DNA of 64,000 nt from Euphorbia lathyris. Its lineage: Eukaryota; Streptophyta; Magnoliopsida; Malpighiales; Euphorbiaceae. A program made the position numbers and the translations under genes. Positions 34,876 to 46,800 of the stretch are shown here, one piece after another (the first letter of the stretch is position 1; the number at the start of each line of letters is the position of its first letter). The stretch spans positions 33,327,501-33,391,500 of the forward strand of contig NC_088918.1 in the NCBI RefSeq assembly GCF_963576675.1, written 5' to 3'. The notes under the pieces are model-generated. The model was not told the origin of the DNA and did not search any database. It worked only from the letters and a program-made list of their open reading frames with translations.

Positions 34876-37800
34876 ATGCAGGTAAGCCTGAGATGTGCCG
34901 AGAAGTAAAAAATGTGGTATATTGACAGCGCATGCTCAAGGCATATGACGGGTGATGAAACTCAATTCATCACGTTCGAACGTAAACGAGGAGGAAGCGT
35001 AAGTTTTGGAGACAACAAGAAGGGTAAGATAGTAGGCTCAGGAACCATCGGAGGTAATCCTACTATTGAATCTGTCTCCCTAGTCAGCGGACTCAAATAT
35101 AACTTACTCAGCGTAGCTCAGCTGTGTGACAATGGGAGAAAAGTTATATTTGATGCTACTGGATGTAAAATATACGAGGGTAAAACTAATGAGTTAATTT
35201 TAACTGCCCCTCGGATAGATAATGTCTTTATGCTAGACTTAGAGAAAAAGTTTTCAAAAACTGTGTGCTTAGTAACAAAGGAAGAAAATTTCTGGCTATG
35301 GCACAAGAGACTTGGTCATGTAAGCATGGACCTCCTGGCCAAACTAGCAAGAAAGCAATTGGTTGAGGGACTGCCTGAACTTAAATTCCAAAAAGATCAA
35401 TTATGCCACGCTTGCCAAGCTGGAAAACAAACCAAACAATCTTTTCACAGTAAAAACATTGTCTCAACTAAACGTCCGTTAGAATTACTACACTTGGATC
35501 TCTTTGGTCCAGTCCAGCCGCTGAGTCTGGGTGGAAGAAGATTTTCCTTGGTCATTGTAGATGATTTCTCTCGGTATACGTGGGTTATCTTGCTGACCAG
35601 CAAGGATGAGACCTTTGAGACATTTTCAAATTTGGTTAGAAAAATTGAAAATGAAAAAGACCTAAAATTAGCTCATATCCGTAGTGATAACGGTGGAGAA
35701 TTCAAAAACCAAAAGTTTGTTGAATTCTGTGAAGCCAGCGGCATTGACCACAATTTTTCTACTCCTAGAACACCTCAGCAAAATGGGGTTGTAGAAAGGA
35801 AGAACAGAACTCTGGTTGAAATAGCCAGGACAATGCTGGATGAGCATAGGCTTCCAAAGTATTTTTGGGGTGAGGCTGTTAACACAGCATGCTACATTCT
35901 TAATAGGGCTCTAGTTAGACCCATACTCAAGAAAACCCCCTATGAACTTTGGAAAGGATGAAAGCCCAATATTGGATACTTTCGTGCCTTTGGCTGTAGA
36001 TGTTTTATTTTAAATACCAAAGATAGCTTAGCAAAGTTTGATTCAAAAGCTGATGAAGCTATCTTTCTGGGCTACTCAACAAACAACAAAGCATACAGAG
36101 TTTTTAATAAGCGAACTCAAGTTTTAGAAGAGTCAATACATGTAGAGTTCGATGAAACTGACCCTGCAGGTAGATACCAGCCGCTGACCGAAGATGATCC
36201 AAACTCAGTAACCATCGCTGACTCAGAACCAGCTACTGAGTCATTCACGAAAAGGCTGACCAAGAGTAAGAGTGAACCTAAGATTACTTTTACTGACCCA
36301 TCTACTTCTGCAGAGATTGTTGAAACAGGAACAGCACAAGACATGAATCTACCCAAAGAAATAAGGATTCCTAAAGGGCACTCCGAAAGTGCAATCCTTG
36401 ATTCTGCTGGGAATACCCTGATGACGAGGAATCAACTCAGGAAATACCTCAGCAATGTTGCTTTCGTCTCAGTACAAGAACCAAAGAATTTCTCTGAAGC
36501 TGAGTACGATGAATTCTGGATGAACGCAATGCAAGAGGAGCTCGATCAATTTCGAAGAAATGATGTATGGGAGTTAGTGCCTCATCCAAAGAGTCAAAAG
36601 ACCATCGGAACAAGATGGGTCTTCAGGAACAAGATGGACGAACAAGGAAACGTAGTCAGGAACAAAGCAAGGCTTGTAGCTCAGGGCTACAGTCAGCAAG
36701 AAGGTATAGACTACGGTGAGACCTTTGCCCCAGTGGCAAGGCTGGAGGCAATTAGAATATTATGTGCATATGCATCTTACATGAATTTTAAATTATTCCA
36801 AATGGATGTCAAAAGTGCATTTCTTAATGGAGTTATAAACGAGGAGGTTTATGTAAATCAACCTCCAGGTTTTGAGGACCCTAAGTTCCCAAACCATGTT
36901 TACAAACTCAAAAAGGCTCTGTACGGCCTCAAGCAAGCACCACGTGCTTGGTACGAGAGGCTGACCAGTTTCCTGCTGACTAGAAATTACGTCAGGGGCA
37001 AAGCTGATACAACCTTATTCATTAAGAAAAAGGGTAAAGATACCCTGCTGGCCCAAATTTATGTTGATGATATAATATTTGGTGCAACTAACGAATCAAT
37101 GTGCAAGGAGTTTAGCAAACAAATGCAGACTGAGTTTGAAATGTCTATGATGGGAGAACTCAACTTCTTCCTCGGTCTTCAAATTAAACAAGGAAACAAT
37201 GGCATCTTCATCAGTCAAGAAAAATATGCCAAGGAGATCTTAAAGAAATATGACTTGGAAAATTGCAAGCCAATATCCACTCCTATGGGCACTGACACTG
37301 TCCTCTGCGCTGATGAGAATGGTAAGCCAGTAGACAGCAAGTTATACCGAGGTATGATTGGCTCTTTACTTTACTTAACAGCAAGTAGACCGGACATTCA
37401 GTTCTCAGTATGTTATTGTGCTAGATATCAAGCTAACCCTAAGGAATCCCATTACATAGTTGTAAAAAGGATCCTTAGATATTTGCAAAGCTCAGTAAAT
37501 GCAGGTCTGTGGTATCTAAATACTCATGACTTTACACTCATCGGATACACTGACGCTGACTATGGACGAGACAAGCTGGAAAGAAAAAGCACCTCTAGAG
37601 GATGCCAATTCATAGAAAGCTGTCTTGTATCTTGGTTCAGCAAGAAGCAGGCGTCAGTAGCCCTGTCCACAACTGAAGCTGAGTACATTGCTGCTGGAAG
37701 CTGTGTTGCTCAAGTCCTTTGGATTAAGCAACAGCTTGAAGATTATGGTGTTCAAACAAAGACAATTGAAGTCAAATGCGACAACAAGAGTGCAATTGAC

Positions 37801-38007
37801 CTCTCAAAGAACCCAATCCAGCACAGCAGGATGAAGCATGTCAGCATAAGACATCATTTCATCAGAGATCATGTACTTAAGAAAGAAATTAAGCTGACTT
37901 ATGTCCCAACGGACGAACAGCTGGCGGATATCTTCACGAAGCCACTGGCTCGTGAGCACTTCAGCATACTGAGAGAAGCAATTGGTATGTTTAATCCTCT
38001 TCAGTAA
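34876..38007 (+). pseudogene. pol: S2 pol: protease, integrase, RT, RNase H, two premature stops
   Basis: ATG 34876 lies five bases after the gag stop and in another frame, as in S1. A TAA at 34906-34908 (TCA in S1) falls just before the next Met. The protease site DSACSRHMTG is followed by a pre-integrase zinc region (HKRLGH...CHACQAGKQ). The integrase core has its three acidic residues (VDDFSRYTW, RSDNGGEF, VVERKNRT). TGA 35959-35961 replaces an Arg codon shared with S1. Then come copia RT ([20 protein letters not shown]) and RNase H ([21 protein letters not shown]), ending at TAA after NPLQ. Everything except the two stops looks functional. Confidence 0.92.
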
Positions 38008-38485
38008 ATTCCTGTGCTAAATGAATATTGAATGCTGAGTGAATTACATGCTGAATGATTTATTGTTTACTGAGTATCTCTTGAAACTGACTGAATATAC
38101 AATACTGAGTAAACTTGCACACTGAGTAAATTAGTTTAGAACTTGAACTTAAAATCATCCTTAAATAATGCACTGACCTCTCAGAATATCAAACGCTTGA
38201 CATTCTAAATACTGAGTGATTAATCCGTTAGCATAAATTCCAAGCACGCGTATAACCTAGGATGACGTATTCGCCGTAATGTGTCATAAATGCCAGGATC
38301 CCTGTCGGTACATGATCCCAAGGCAACTGACACATGGATTTGGTTAAGATCCACACCGTTCAACTCGTCTATAAATCATGGGCAATTCCCCATCTTTTAC
38401 TCCTTACGCTCAACAAATCTTTAAGCCTACGAAATCACCCAAATTTCTTTCTCTCAAATACCTCTATTCTCTCCATCTTAGAAGC
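38008..38485 (+). other. S2 spacer before the third ORF
   Basis: 478 bp without a clear gene. The frame of the next ORF is open from an upstream ATG at 38378, but the start shared by all three elements is 38486. The region contains TATAAATCATG near 38370, which could act as a promoter for the third ORF, but this is only a resemblance. Confidence 0.4.
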
Positions 38486-41323
38486 ATGACTAAGCTATCC
38501 TTCAACGTCTCCGGTGCCGGCCAAAATAAGTCCAGCTCCGATGAACCTTCACGAAACCCTTCCACCTCTAGCAAGCATAAAACTGATCAAAACTCTGAAA
38601 AAGAGAAAGCTGTGAAAATACGAACCTACTCCAAAGTCTTCGAAAGTGTTCTCGAATGGAAAGTTGAGCCCTCCAGATGGGTTTCTGAGCACTTCGTCCA
38701 ACATGAACAACCGTTTGCCGAATGGATTGCAAAGAACGAATGGACTGGGCTGTTCTCCGTCAGAGATGAAACGTATCCTGACCTGGTAAGGGAGTTTTAT
38801 CACAATCTCATGGTTGCCAATGACTCCCCTGACTATCTAAGCACTAAAGTAAAAGGAAAGACGATCTTCATCAACCCTCTGTACTTGGGAAATCTCCTCC
38901 AACTTAAAACTGAGGGAGTGAGGCTGAGGAAGTCTGGAGATCAGGACAAGACCGACTACGTCCATACTTTCTGCAAACCTGAGGGTCACTCAGGCGAGAT
39001 CTCAGCATCTTCAATGGGACAGCACCAAAAGATGGCTCACTACCTGCTGAGCTACTTCATTTACCCTAAGATAAACTGCACGACCTCAGCAACGAACTTT
39101 GAACAGTGCTTCATATGGCACATGCTGACGTACACCCCCATCAATATGCCCGTCTTCCTAGTTGCTGGGTTCCTACGCAGCACGGGTACAATGAGGTTGG
39201 GATCAATCATTACCAGGATCCTCATCGACCACAAGATTGACCTTGAAGGCGAGGAATCTTTCAGAGGAACCGAAATCACAGCGGCCTCGCTGAGGGCACT
39301 GAAATATGGGCAGCCTTTGAAGAAAGGAAAAGCTGCTGCTGCTGCTGGCCAAGCTGATCAGACTGCGGAGACTATAGCTGAGCCTAAGAAAGGGCAAAGA
39401 ACTAAGGCCCCAGCTTCTCGCAAGAGAAAATATGCTGAGACACCTAATGTTGTGTCTCCAGCAAAGAGACAGAGGTCAGCTGGAAAGTCAGCTAAGAAGA
39501 GAAGCAGGCAAGATGAGCCTAACACTGAGGCAGCTGCTGAGCTCCCTCAGAAGAAGCAGAAGTCTTCAACACTGGCCCCTCTCGACGTCATACCGATGGA
39601 TTTTATTGTACCGAGTGATTCTCACTTCACTCAATGTCAAGGCACTGATGCTGAGGGAACTGAGGTCCAGTTAGATGACCACTTCATCTCCCAAGTTGAG
39701 GAAGAACTTGATGGAGATAATACTGAGGAAGAAGAAGAAGATGATGAAACCAGCGGTCAGAATGACGCTGAGGAGTCTGAAGAATATGCCAGCGAAATTG
39801 AAGCTGAGGACGCTGACGCTGGGTTAGCAGGTGGTGCTGTGCAGGCTGACACTGAGTTGGCTGCGGGAGTTGAACAAGTTGAAGAGCAAGCTGACCAGAT
39901 TCAGACTGAGCAAAAGGAACCTTCTCCTACTCACTCAATAGAACCTGCTCATCACACCACTCCACCACGTAGAAGGCGAAAACTGGTTAAGGCCAGTGAG
40001 GTAATAGTCAGTGACCCTCCTGTGCAACCACCATCCATTCCTCAACTTGTCCTCTCCAAGACAACAAAGGATCCTTCTACCGTCAAATTAAAAATTTTCA
40101 AACGGCCCTCAACTTCCTCTACTACAACGCCGTTGGAAAAACAAGCCTCTGTTTCTTCTCAACAGGAACATGCCGAGCATAACACTTCAACCACTTCTAC
40201 AAGTCAGGTTGAACCAAGCACTACCCATGCTGTTTCCTCAAGCATAATGCTGCCTCCTCATCCCTTTGCCGTCAGCACAGACAGTGTTCGGGTTATGACC
40301 TCCATCATCAACAACCTCTCTGCTGATCAATCAAACTTACCTCCAACTCAAGTGCAGATTGAGCCAAGTCATCCAGTCACTGACCAGGGTATTCCTTTCA
40401 CCCCACTTTCTTCTGGTCATACTGATGTACATCGGGATACCACTGAGTCCGGCAAAAAGCTCCTTGACTCAGTGCAAGCACTCATCCACGATCTTCAACA
40501 TTTCGCTTCGCCTGCTGCTGGATCTTCAATTCCTGCCGCAACTCAGCTCTCTCAAGTCACTCTACTTCTCAACGAAGTCAAGGGACACAAGGATTTGCTG
40601 AATGTCGTCCTGTCATTACAAGCCCAGCAAGCTAAGCAGGATTCCATTGCTAAGTTGGCAGAGATACAACTGTCAACAATTCAACATCTGAACTCCCTCC
40701 ATCAGCAAGTTCAGAAATTATCTGCTGTAAACACTGACTATGCCACTTCCTCAGAACTCAAGATGCTCTTTGCTCAGCTTCATACTGAGCAACTTAAGAC
40801 AAATAAGCAAATGGTATCCTATAGTCAGTGCTCAGTCGAGCAAATTGGTGAGGCCATTCGGCTCCTTAATCTCAACAAGCAAGAGATGGATACTGACGCG
40901 TTGAAGCAGAATGAATTGCTGTCCCTCGCACAACAATCCTTCAACCATATCCGTCATAATAATATTCAACGTCATCATTATGACTCAGCACTCTTAAAAA
41001 CCTTCCACCAAGTCTTTGCTGGTCTCACTGAAGCTCTCATTTGGCAAGCCAAAGCACAAGCCTTCAGTGTGAATATGCTCAGTGCTGCTGATCTTCATAT
41101 ACCAGTCGAAGTATCCACTGATGGCGTTGGCATTTTTGATGGGCTAAATGAAAGTGCTGACAAACTTAAAGAGCTTTCACAAGAACTGACTCGCGCTGTC
41201 TTAACCGATGCGTTTAAGCTCCCTGAAGTTGACAAAACGGGGGAGAAAGCGCAAGCTGCTAGAGCTCAGCATGAGCAACGTCAGTACAAGAAAAGTCAGT
41301 CACAGGGCAAGAAAAAGAAATAG
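38486..41323 (+). CDS. S2 third ORF, intact 945-codon protein in the envelope position
   Basis: This is the only long intact ORF of its family here. I chose ATG 38486 (MTKLSFNVSGAG) because S1 and S3 start with the same residues. Residues 1-60 are Ser/Lys-rich. About 60-300 form the conserved domain (YSKVFES, REFYHNL, GKTIFINPLYLGNLL, SMGQHQKMAHY, INCTTSATNFEQC, NMPVFL), like the putative plant transposon protein domain. About 310-390 hold basic clusters (SRKRKYAE, AKRQRS, KKRSRQ) that look like nuclear-import signals. An acidic tract (about 400-470), a Pro/Ser/Thr linker and a Gln/Leu-rich coiled-coil-prone region follow, then a KKKK tail. I see no signal peptide and no membrane span, so a true envelope role is doubtful. 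Function unknown. Confidence 0.85.
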   Translation: MTKLSFNVSGAGQNKSSSDEPSRNPSTSSKHKTDQNSEKEKAVKIRTYSKVFESVLEWKVEPSRWVSEHFVQHEQPFAEWIAKNEWTGLFSVRDETYPDLVREFYHNLMVANDSPDYLSTKVKGKTIFINPLYLGNLLQLKTEGVRLRKSGDQDKTDYVHTFCKPEGHSGEISASSMGQHQKMAHYLLSYFIYPKINCTTSATNFEQCFIWHMLTYTPINMPVFLVAGFLRSTGTMRLGSIITRILIDHKIDLEGEESFRGTEITAASLRALKYGQPLKKGKAAAAAGQADQTAETIAEPKKGQRTKAPASRKRKYAETPNVVSPAKRQRSAGKSAKKRSRQDEPNTEAAAELPQKKQKSSTLAPLDVIPMDFIVPSDSHFTQCQGTDAEGTEVQLDDHFISQVEEELDGDNTEEEEEDDETSGQNDAEESEEYASEIEAEDADAGLAGGAVQADTELAAGVEQVEEQADQIQTEQKEPSPTHSIEPAHHTTPPRRRRKLVKASEVIVSDPPVQPPSIPQLVLSKTTKDPSTVKLKIFKRPSTSSTTTPLEKQASVSSQQEHAEHNTSTTSTSQVEPSTTHAVSSSIMLPPHPFAVSTDSVRVMTSIINNLSADQSNLPPTQVQIEPSHPVTDQGIPFTPLSSGHTDVHRDTTESGKKLLDSVQALIHDLQHFASPAAGSSIPAATQLSQVTLLLNEVKGHKDLLNVVLSLQAQQAKQDSIAKLAEIQLSTIQHLNSLHQQVQKLSAVNTDYATSSELKMLFAQLHTEQLKTNKQMVSYSQCSVEQIGEAIRLLNLNKQEMDTDALKQNELLSLAQQSFNHIRHNNIQRHHYDSALLKTFHQVFAGLTEALIWQAKAQAFSVNMLSAADLHIPVEVSTDGVGIFDGLNESADKLKELSQELTRAVLTDAFKLPEVDKTGEKAQAARAQHEQRQYKKSQSQGKKKK

Positions 41324-41729
41324 TTAGGCTAGGTCTTAATTTTTGCTGTGCAACTGCTGACTTCCATCAATATATCATACTTCCTTTTTCTTATTCAAAT
41401 ACTGAGTTATGATATATGCTATTAAGTACTGAGTTATTATGTATCTTCGTTATATCAGCTATGCTTAACACTTATAATATTTATTGACTAAATGATATGC
41501 TGATAACATGTTTGACATCATACTATGATCTTATGATACATTCTGATAAAGAACTCATTGAACAATAATTTGCTCAGCGCGCTCTGTCACTATACATTAC
41601 TTCCGCTGAATTCTGAGTAAAATAGAATATGACCCATAAGCTGACCTATACCTGAAATCTGATCTTAGACTTATTCAGTTAAACCTTAGAATGTTTAGAA
41701 TAAAACTAAGTCAGTAGTTCAGTCCTTAC
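41324..41729 (+). other. S2 3' region after the third ORF
   Basis: About 400 bp, AT-rich and rich in CTGAGT-like words common throughout these elements. No ORF. It leads into the polypurine motifs. Confidence 0.4.
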
Positions 41730-41823
41730 GGGGGAGTTCACTTAATTAAAAAGGTCAACTATCATGGGGGAGCTCATACTGAGTTCCTTGCTGAACAGTT
41801 TTGCCAACATCAAAATGGGGGAG
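41730..41823 (+). promoter_or_regulatory. S2 triple polypurine motif
   Basis: GGGGGAG at 41730-41736, 41766-41772 and 41817-41823. The last is within AAAATGGGGGAGTT directly before the LTR and is the likely plus-strand primer. The spacings (36 and 51 bp) match S1 and S3. Confidence 0.8.
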
Positions 41824-41825
41824 TT

Positions 41826-43178
41826 TGTTGAAACACCTTTCCACAAGATTTTGATTTGACAAAATTAATTAAGTCAAAGTAAATATTCTACAACACACTA
41901 AGTTTAAATGCTTTGATTTAGTGTTACTAATGTGTTTGTTCAATGTTGAGTTTATAATTTATCATAAGACATAAAGATCATAAGGCTCAAGCCCTATATG
42001 GAAATCAAGGCCCAAGTCAAACGAGCCAAAGACCACTCAGCCCGCGTATCTCCAAAACGTCGCCGTTGAAGTGATGAAACGCATGCTGAGTAAAGAAGGA
42101 TCGAGAAGATCCACGTAGACAACTTCGGTATGAAGCTGCTGAGCTGTCTCGACAAAACGTGCAGGACAGCTACTGACCATAAGACAGCTTCCAGACAAAG
42201 TATTTCCTCATTAGGTAAAGGTCAGAAGACACAACAAGCTGTCTGGTTGACATTACCCAAAATGGTGGAACATACTGACTCACTGACCGAAGAACAGAAG
42301 ATGCTGGAATCTGATTGGCTAACGAGAACTGCTGGCAGACTCAGTGAAAGCGACCTGTAGCCGTTTGTCTCCAATGGTTATTTCGAAATTCGAAATAACC
42401 AGAAGCTCTCATAGCTCTCTATAAATAGAGCATTCAGAATCCACATTCTTCAGAGAACTTTGAGCAAGAGCCGCTACGCTGACCAAACGTATACAAAAGT
42501 TCTCCATCAAGAAGCAAAGCAAAATTCTTACACTACATTTTCATATCTGTGTAAAAGTCTAGAGTGGTTGTTTTTCAATCATCTAAGGTGTTCTAGCAAT
42601 TGTTGTTTAGGACAAAATCTTTATCATTTCTAGAAGTAGAAAGGAGAGGCTGGGTACTCGGTTTTAAGTACTCAGCGGAGAGATTAGGATTGAGTAGAAG
42701 TATAGAGGAAAGTACTCTTGTCATACTCAATTGCTGATATTGTAAAAGGTTTGAGGCTCTACCTTTAAAGAGCTCAGTAGAGGATTTGAAATCTCGGAGG
42801 TGTTCCGGGGACAGGACGTAGGCTTAGAAGAAGCCGAACCTGGATAAATCTGCTGAGTGAAGTATTTCTAAACCTTAACTCCTTATTCATATTGCTTGCT
42901 TAAAACAAACTAAAACTGACCAAGTAAAAGAGGTCAAGCTGAGTTGTGCGCTACAAACGAGCAGGTTCAGGAATAGACTCTAAGTGCTATTTCCTGACCT
43001 AAGCAACGAAGCTGTCCTAGTCACTAGTTGACTAAGCCAGTGTCTTGCTGAGTGTTAAGTGCCGCTGTTTTATAAACTTTTCTTAAAGAAAAGAAATCTG
43101 CCCAAATTACTTTAAAAAGGTAAAATAGTTCCTAACCCCCCCTTGGAACTATATTTGCAACCTTACAAGGGACCAACA
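41826..43178 (+). repeat. S2 3' LTR
   Basis: 1353 bp, nearly identical to 31707-33059. Palindrome at about 42376-42400, TATA box at 42420-42427. Followed by the second GCAAG copy (43179-43183). Confidence 0.95.
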
Positions 43179-43183
43179 GCAAG

Positions 43184-43798
43184 TTCTAGGGTCCTGAGAA
43201 GGTTGTGGCTTCTTTATCCAATATTGTGAGCGGAAGGAGGATGAGGTCCAGTGGTTAAAGGAAGAGGCCATCGAGGGTCGTGCTGAAATTGCCGGGTTGG
43301 AAGGAAGGTTGAAGGAAAAGAGCACGAATCATATTTGGTGGGAAAAATCTCACTCTATTATGCATAGTCATGCACAGAATTTGGAAGGGAGCTTGCATAG
43401 TGAGAGTCGTTCACTTGTGGATGCTAAGTGGACTCTGGATCAGGAGCTTCTACTCGTACAATCTCTTCAGTGCTTTATATCTCAACTGGAGTATAAGTGG
43501 TTAATTACTGAAGAGTCCAGATAGAAACTTGTGAATGATCTAGCTCTCCAGACTACTGCTACAGTATAAGCTAAGAGTGAGCTGGGTTACCCTCGCATGA
43601 ACCGCTATTAGAATATTTTCCTTCAAAATCTGCATGAGAGACATCTAGATGTTGACTTGTAGTTCTGGGTGAAGCTTTTCCCTCTAGCTGGCCATGAGCT
43701 TGGTGAAGATTTTTCTAGATGAGGGTGAATTTCCTTCACTTGAGCGCCTCCATCTGATTAGTGATGAGTCGTATGACAATGATCCTCCTGTGGAGTAG
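43184..43798 (+). pseudogene. Old Tat-type antisense gene, right part
   Basis: Continuation of the gene split by S2. A charged, helix-rich frame (EEAIEGRAEIAGLEGRLKEK and beyond) is open to TAG at 43522-43524. Further frame-like pieces end with FLDEGEFPSLERLHLIS and a final TAG at 43796-43798. The position, direction, coiled-coil-prone content and acidic end parallel the last exon of the T1 antisense gene (51340-52032). Decayed by stops. Confidence 0.5.
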
Positions 43799-43849
43799 TT
43801 TTATTTTGTTTTTCTTTTTTGCTTGTAAAGAAATTTTATACTTAATGAA

Positions 43850-46800
43850 TATAAGGTACTTTTTTCCAGCTTGTTTCTCTTGTCAATTTTTTTATTGACC
43901 TTTCCAAGTTTTTGCTTTGAGCTATTGTGCTATGATTTTATTTTCATCTAATAAACGTAGATGCGAGCCTTAGAGGGATCAAAATCGTTTATGTGTTTAA
44001 GAGGGCGTACGTTAGAGTTGATTCGACAATAGATTATGATCAAAATCATTATACCATGTATAAGATTGACCTCTAATATAATCTAATGGAACTTTAACAA
44101 TCATATTAATGCCAAAATGAAGATAAATAAATGATGTAACCTTTATTATTTGTGTTCGACTATCTATGTATATAAGAAGTTAAAATAATAATTACAGTTG
44201 AAAATCTTTATTCGAGGGGAATAGGGTGGTCAGGAAGGATCTTCATTGGTAGAACTTTCTGAGTGGGTTGGTATTCCAGGTTCAGAGGACTGGTGTTCCA
44301 TCTAACTCTTTCAACTTGACAGCGTGCATGTTTACACATTCTGTTATTTAGTGCATGCCTTCTTACCAAGCCCCTAGTTTGCCTTTGCCTTATTGTGATG
44401 CCTCGATGCTGCACATTACAAGGTCGCCCAAGAAGAATTGTCTTAGTCTGACCTTCTTATCATGGGAAGACTTGATGTTTTGACTGTATGCCTCTATTCG
44501 TATGAGGGCCCTTTCTCTCATCTAGGTGTTGTATTGTAGGCCCATAAAATGGTGTTTAGTTGCTTTAGCTAGTTGGAGTTAAGACCGACCTTTTCTTGAA
44601 GCCATGTGCGATGTTTCTGGTTCTCGTTCATCTAGAGGTGCGAGACATGAAAATGCAGTTTGATCTCTAGGTTTTTATAGTGTGTTTTGAAAGTCGTACA
44701 ATCAAACTATTTCTCATTGTCCGTGATTATGGTGTGAGGAATGTCGAATCGGCTTAGTATTTACCTATTCACGAAGTTGATGATCTGATTCAATGTCATG
44801 TTTGATGTTGGCTTTACCTTCACCCACTTGGTGAAGTGGTATACTCTGATGATCAGATATTTTCTTTAGTGAGATACTTTAGACAGGGCTCCGACTATGG
44901 CGAACGAGTAGGCTGGCTAAATGACTTTGATGACTAAGGTCGGGGAGTTAGTCATGGGTGTATAACTTTGGCATGACATTCATTTTTTTTACAAAGTTGA
45001 CCGTGTCTTAGACCATTTGGGGGCCAATAGAAGCCTTATAGCTTGACTTTTCTTACTAGGGCATCACTGCCATCACAGGTTCCACACATCCCTTTATAGA
45101 TCTCGTGGAGTACATAGCTTGCTTCGGTGAAGCCTATGCATTTTTGCCAGCTTATCTGGCTTTAAATTTTCTCCTAAGGAATCCTTCATAATTCCAAAAT
45201 GCAACCTTCTTAATTTCCCAACTCTAGGAGCTCTTTGACCAATGAGAGCTATTGTTTTATGATTTGCTCCTTAACCGTGTAATTTCTTATCAGTTGGCTG
45301 ACTACCAGTATTGGTTTGCTCTTCAGGATTTCCTAGTCGAGCTTGATGACGTTTATGATCCTTATTCCTTGCAATAGTGCCTCATATTAAGTGACTATGT
45401 TTGAGGCTGTGAAGTTTAGTGAAGTGACATACCTCAATTTTATCCCATCAGGTCCTTTTACAAAGACCTCGATGCATGATCATTCTCCCTCAAATATCGC
45501 ATCTACATACACTTCCCAAACATCTCATAGGATTGGACCTTCTTTATCACTCGAGATCTCTACTAGAAAATCCAATAGGATTTGGGTCTTGAAAGTTTTT
45601 TTATGGTTCGTACTAGATGTCAAACTCCATCATTTTTAGGGCCATTCTGCCAATCTCTTTAATGCCTCTAGTATTTACAGTACCTTGTGGAGTGGAGAGT
45701 CCATTCAAACAATGATTGTGTCTCTCTCAAATTAGTGCATGAGCTTTTATGAGGCCACTACGACTCTATATGCCAAATTTTCTAGTTTAGGGATTTGGTC
45801 TTTGCGTCCCCAAAGACTCGGGTGATATAATAGACTAGTAATTGCTCTAAACCTTCTTTCTAGATGAGAACCTTGTCAAGTGATTCATCTATCACACTTA
45901 CATATATGTAAAGTGTTTCTCCTAGGACTAGACATCTGAGTAGAGGAGGTGATGCAGAAAAATATTTAAGCTTCTCGAAGAAAATTTGGCCTTTAACCGT
46001 CTAGTTGAAGTTTGTTTCCCCTTTCAGGCTCTTGTAAAATGGCATGCATAATTTCGCCGAGCAGGAGATGAATCTCCTTAAGGAGTTTATTTCCCATTTA
46101 ACTTTTGAACATCGTTAACTCTCCAGGGTGGAGCCATGTTTATTACTGCTATGCTCTTGTCAAGGGTTGCCTCTATTCCTCTTTGCAAAATTATGAACCC
46201 TAAGAATTTGCTAGAGTCGATGCTGAATGTGCACTTTTCTACATTGAGCTTCAGGTCATACTTTTTCAGAGGTTTGAAGACCGTTTATAGATATGTAGCA
46301 TGTTGCTCGACTATCTTGATTTTCTTGATCATATTTTCAATATAGATTTCAATTTTTTCACCCGATCATGACCACAAATATCATGTTAACGAGTCTCTAG
46401 TAAATGGCACCAATGTTCTTTAACCCGAATGGTATGGCCCTATAGTAATATGTGTCTTCATTGGTTGTGATGCTCGTGCTTTCCTTGTCGAGCGAGTTCA
46501 TGGTGGTACCTTGATGTGGCATCTAGTAGTAAGTAGATTCCATACCCCATCATAGAGTCTATGAGCATATCAATGTAGGGAAGTGGATATCAATTCTTTG
46601 GGCATGCTTTTTTTAGATTTGTAAAATCAATGCATAGCCTCCACTTCCAGTTTGCCTTTTTTACTAAAACCACATTTGCAAGCCAAGGTGGATGCATGAC
46701 CTTCTCAATATGCCCACAATCTAGCAACTTTCTCACTTATCCTTGGATTATTTTCTACCTCTCTAGGTCGTGGTCATTTTTTCTGTTCGACTACTATGGT

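Larger units (their letters stand above)
31707..43178 (+). mobile_element. S2: Sirevirus-like Ty1/copia retrotransposon, complete and young
   Basis: An 11472-bp element with 1353-bp LTRs, target duplication GCAAG (31702-31706 and 43179-43183), Met-tRNA primer site, gag, pol, spacer, intact third ORF and three polypurine motifs. The LTRs differ at about 9 sites by hand count (about 0.7%). At a commonly used plant rate of 1.3e-8 per site per year this is roughly a quarter of a million years; both the count and the rate are approximate. Gag and pol carry three premature stops. It is inserted in the antisense gene of the old Tat-type element. Confidence 0.95.

Noticed and set aside
38486..41323. 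Calling the third ORF a retroviral envelope
   Set aside because: I see no signal peptide, transmembrane span or fusion-type hydrophobic stretch; only its position recalls an envelope gene.
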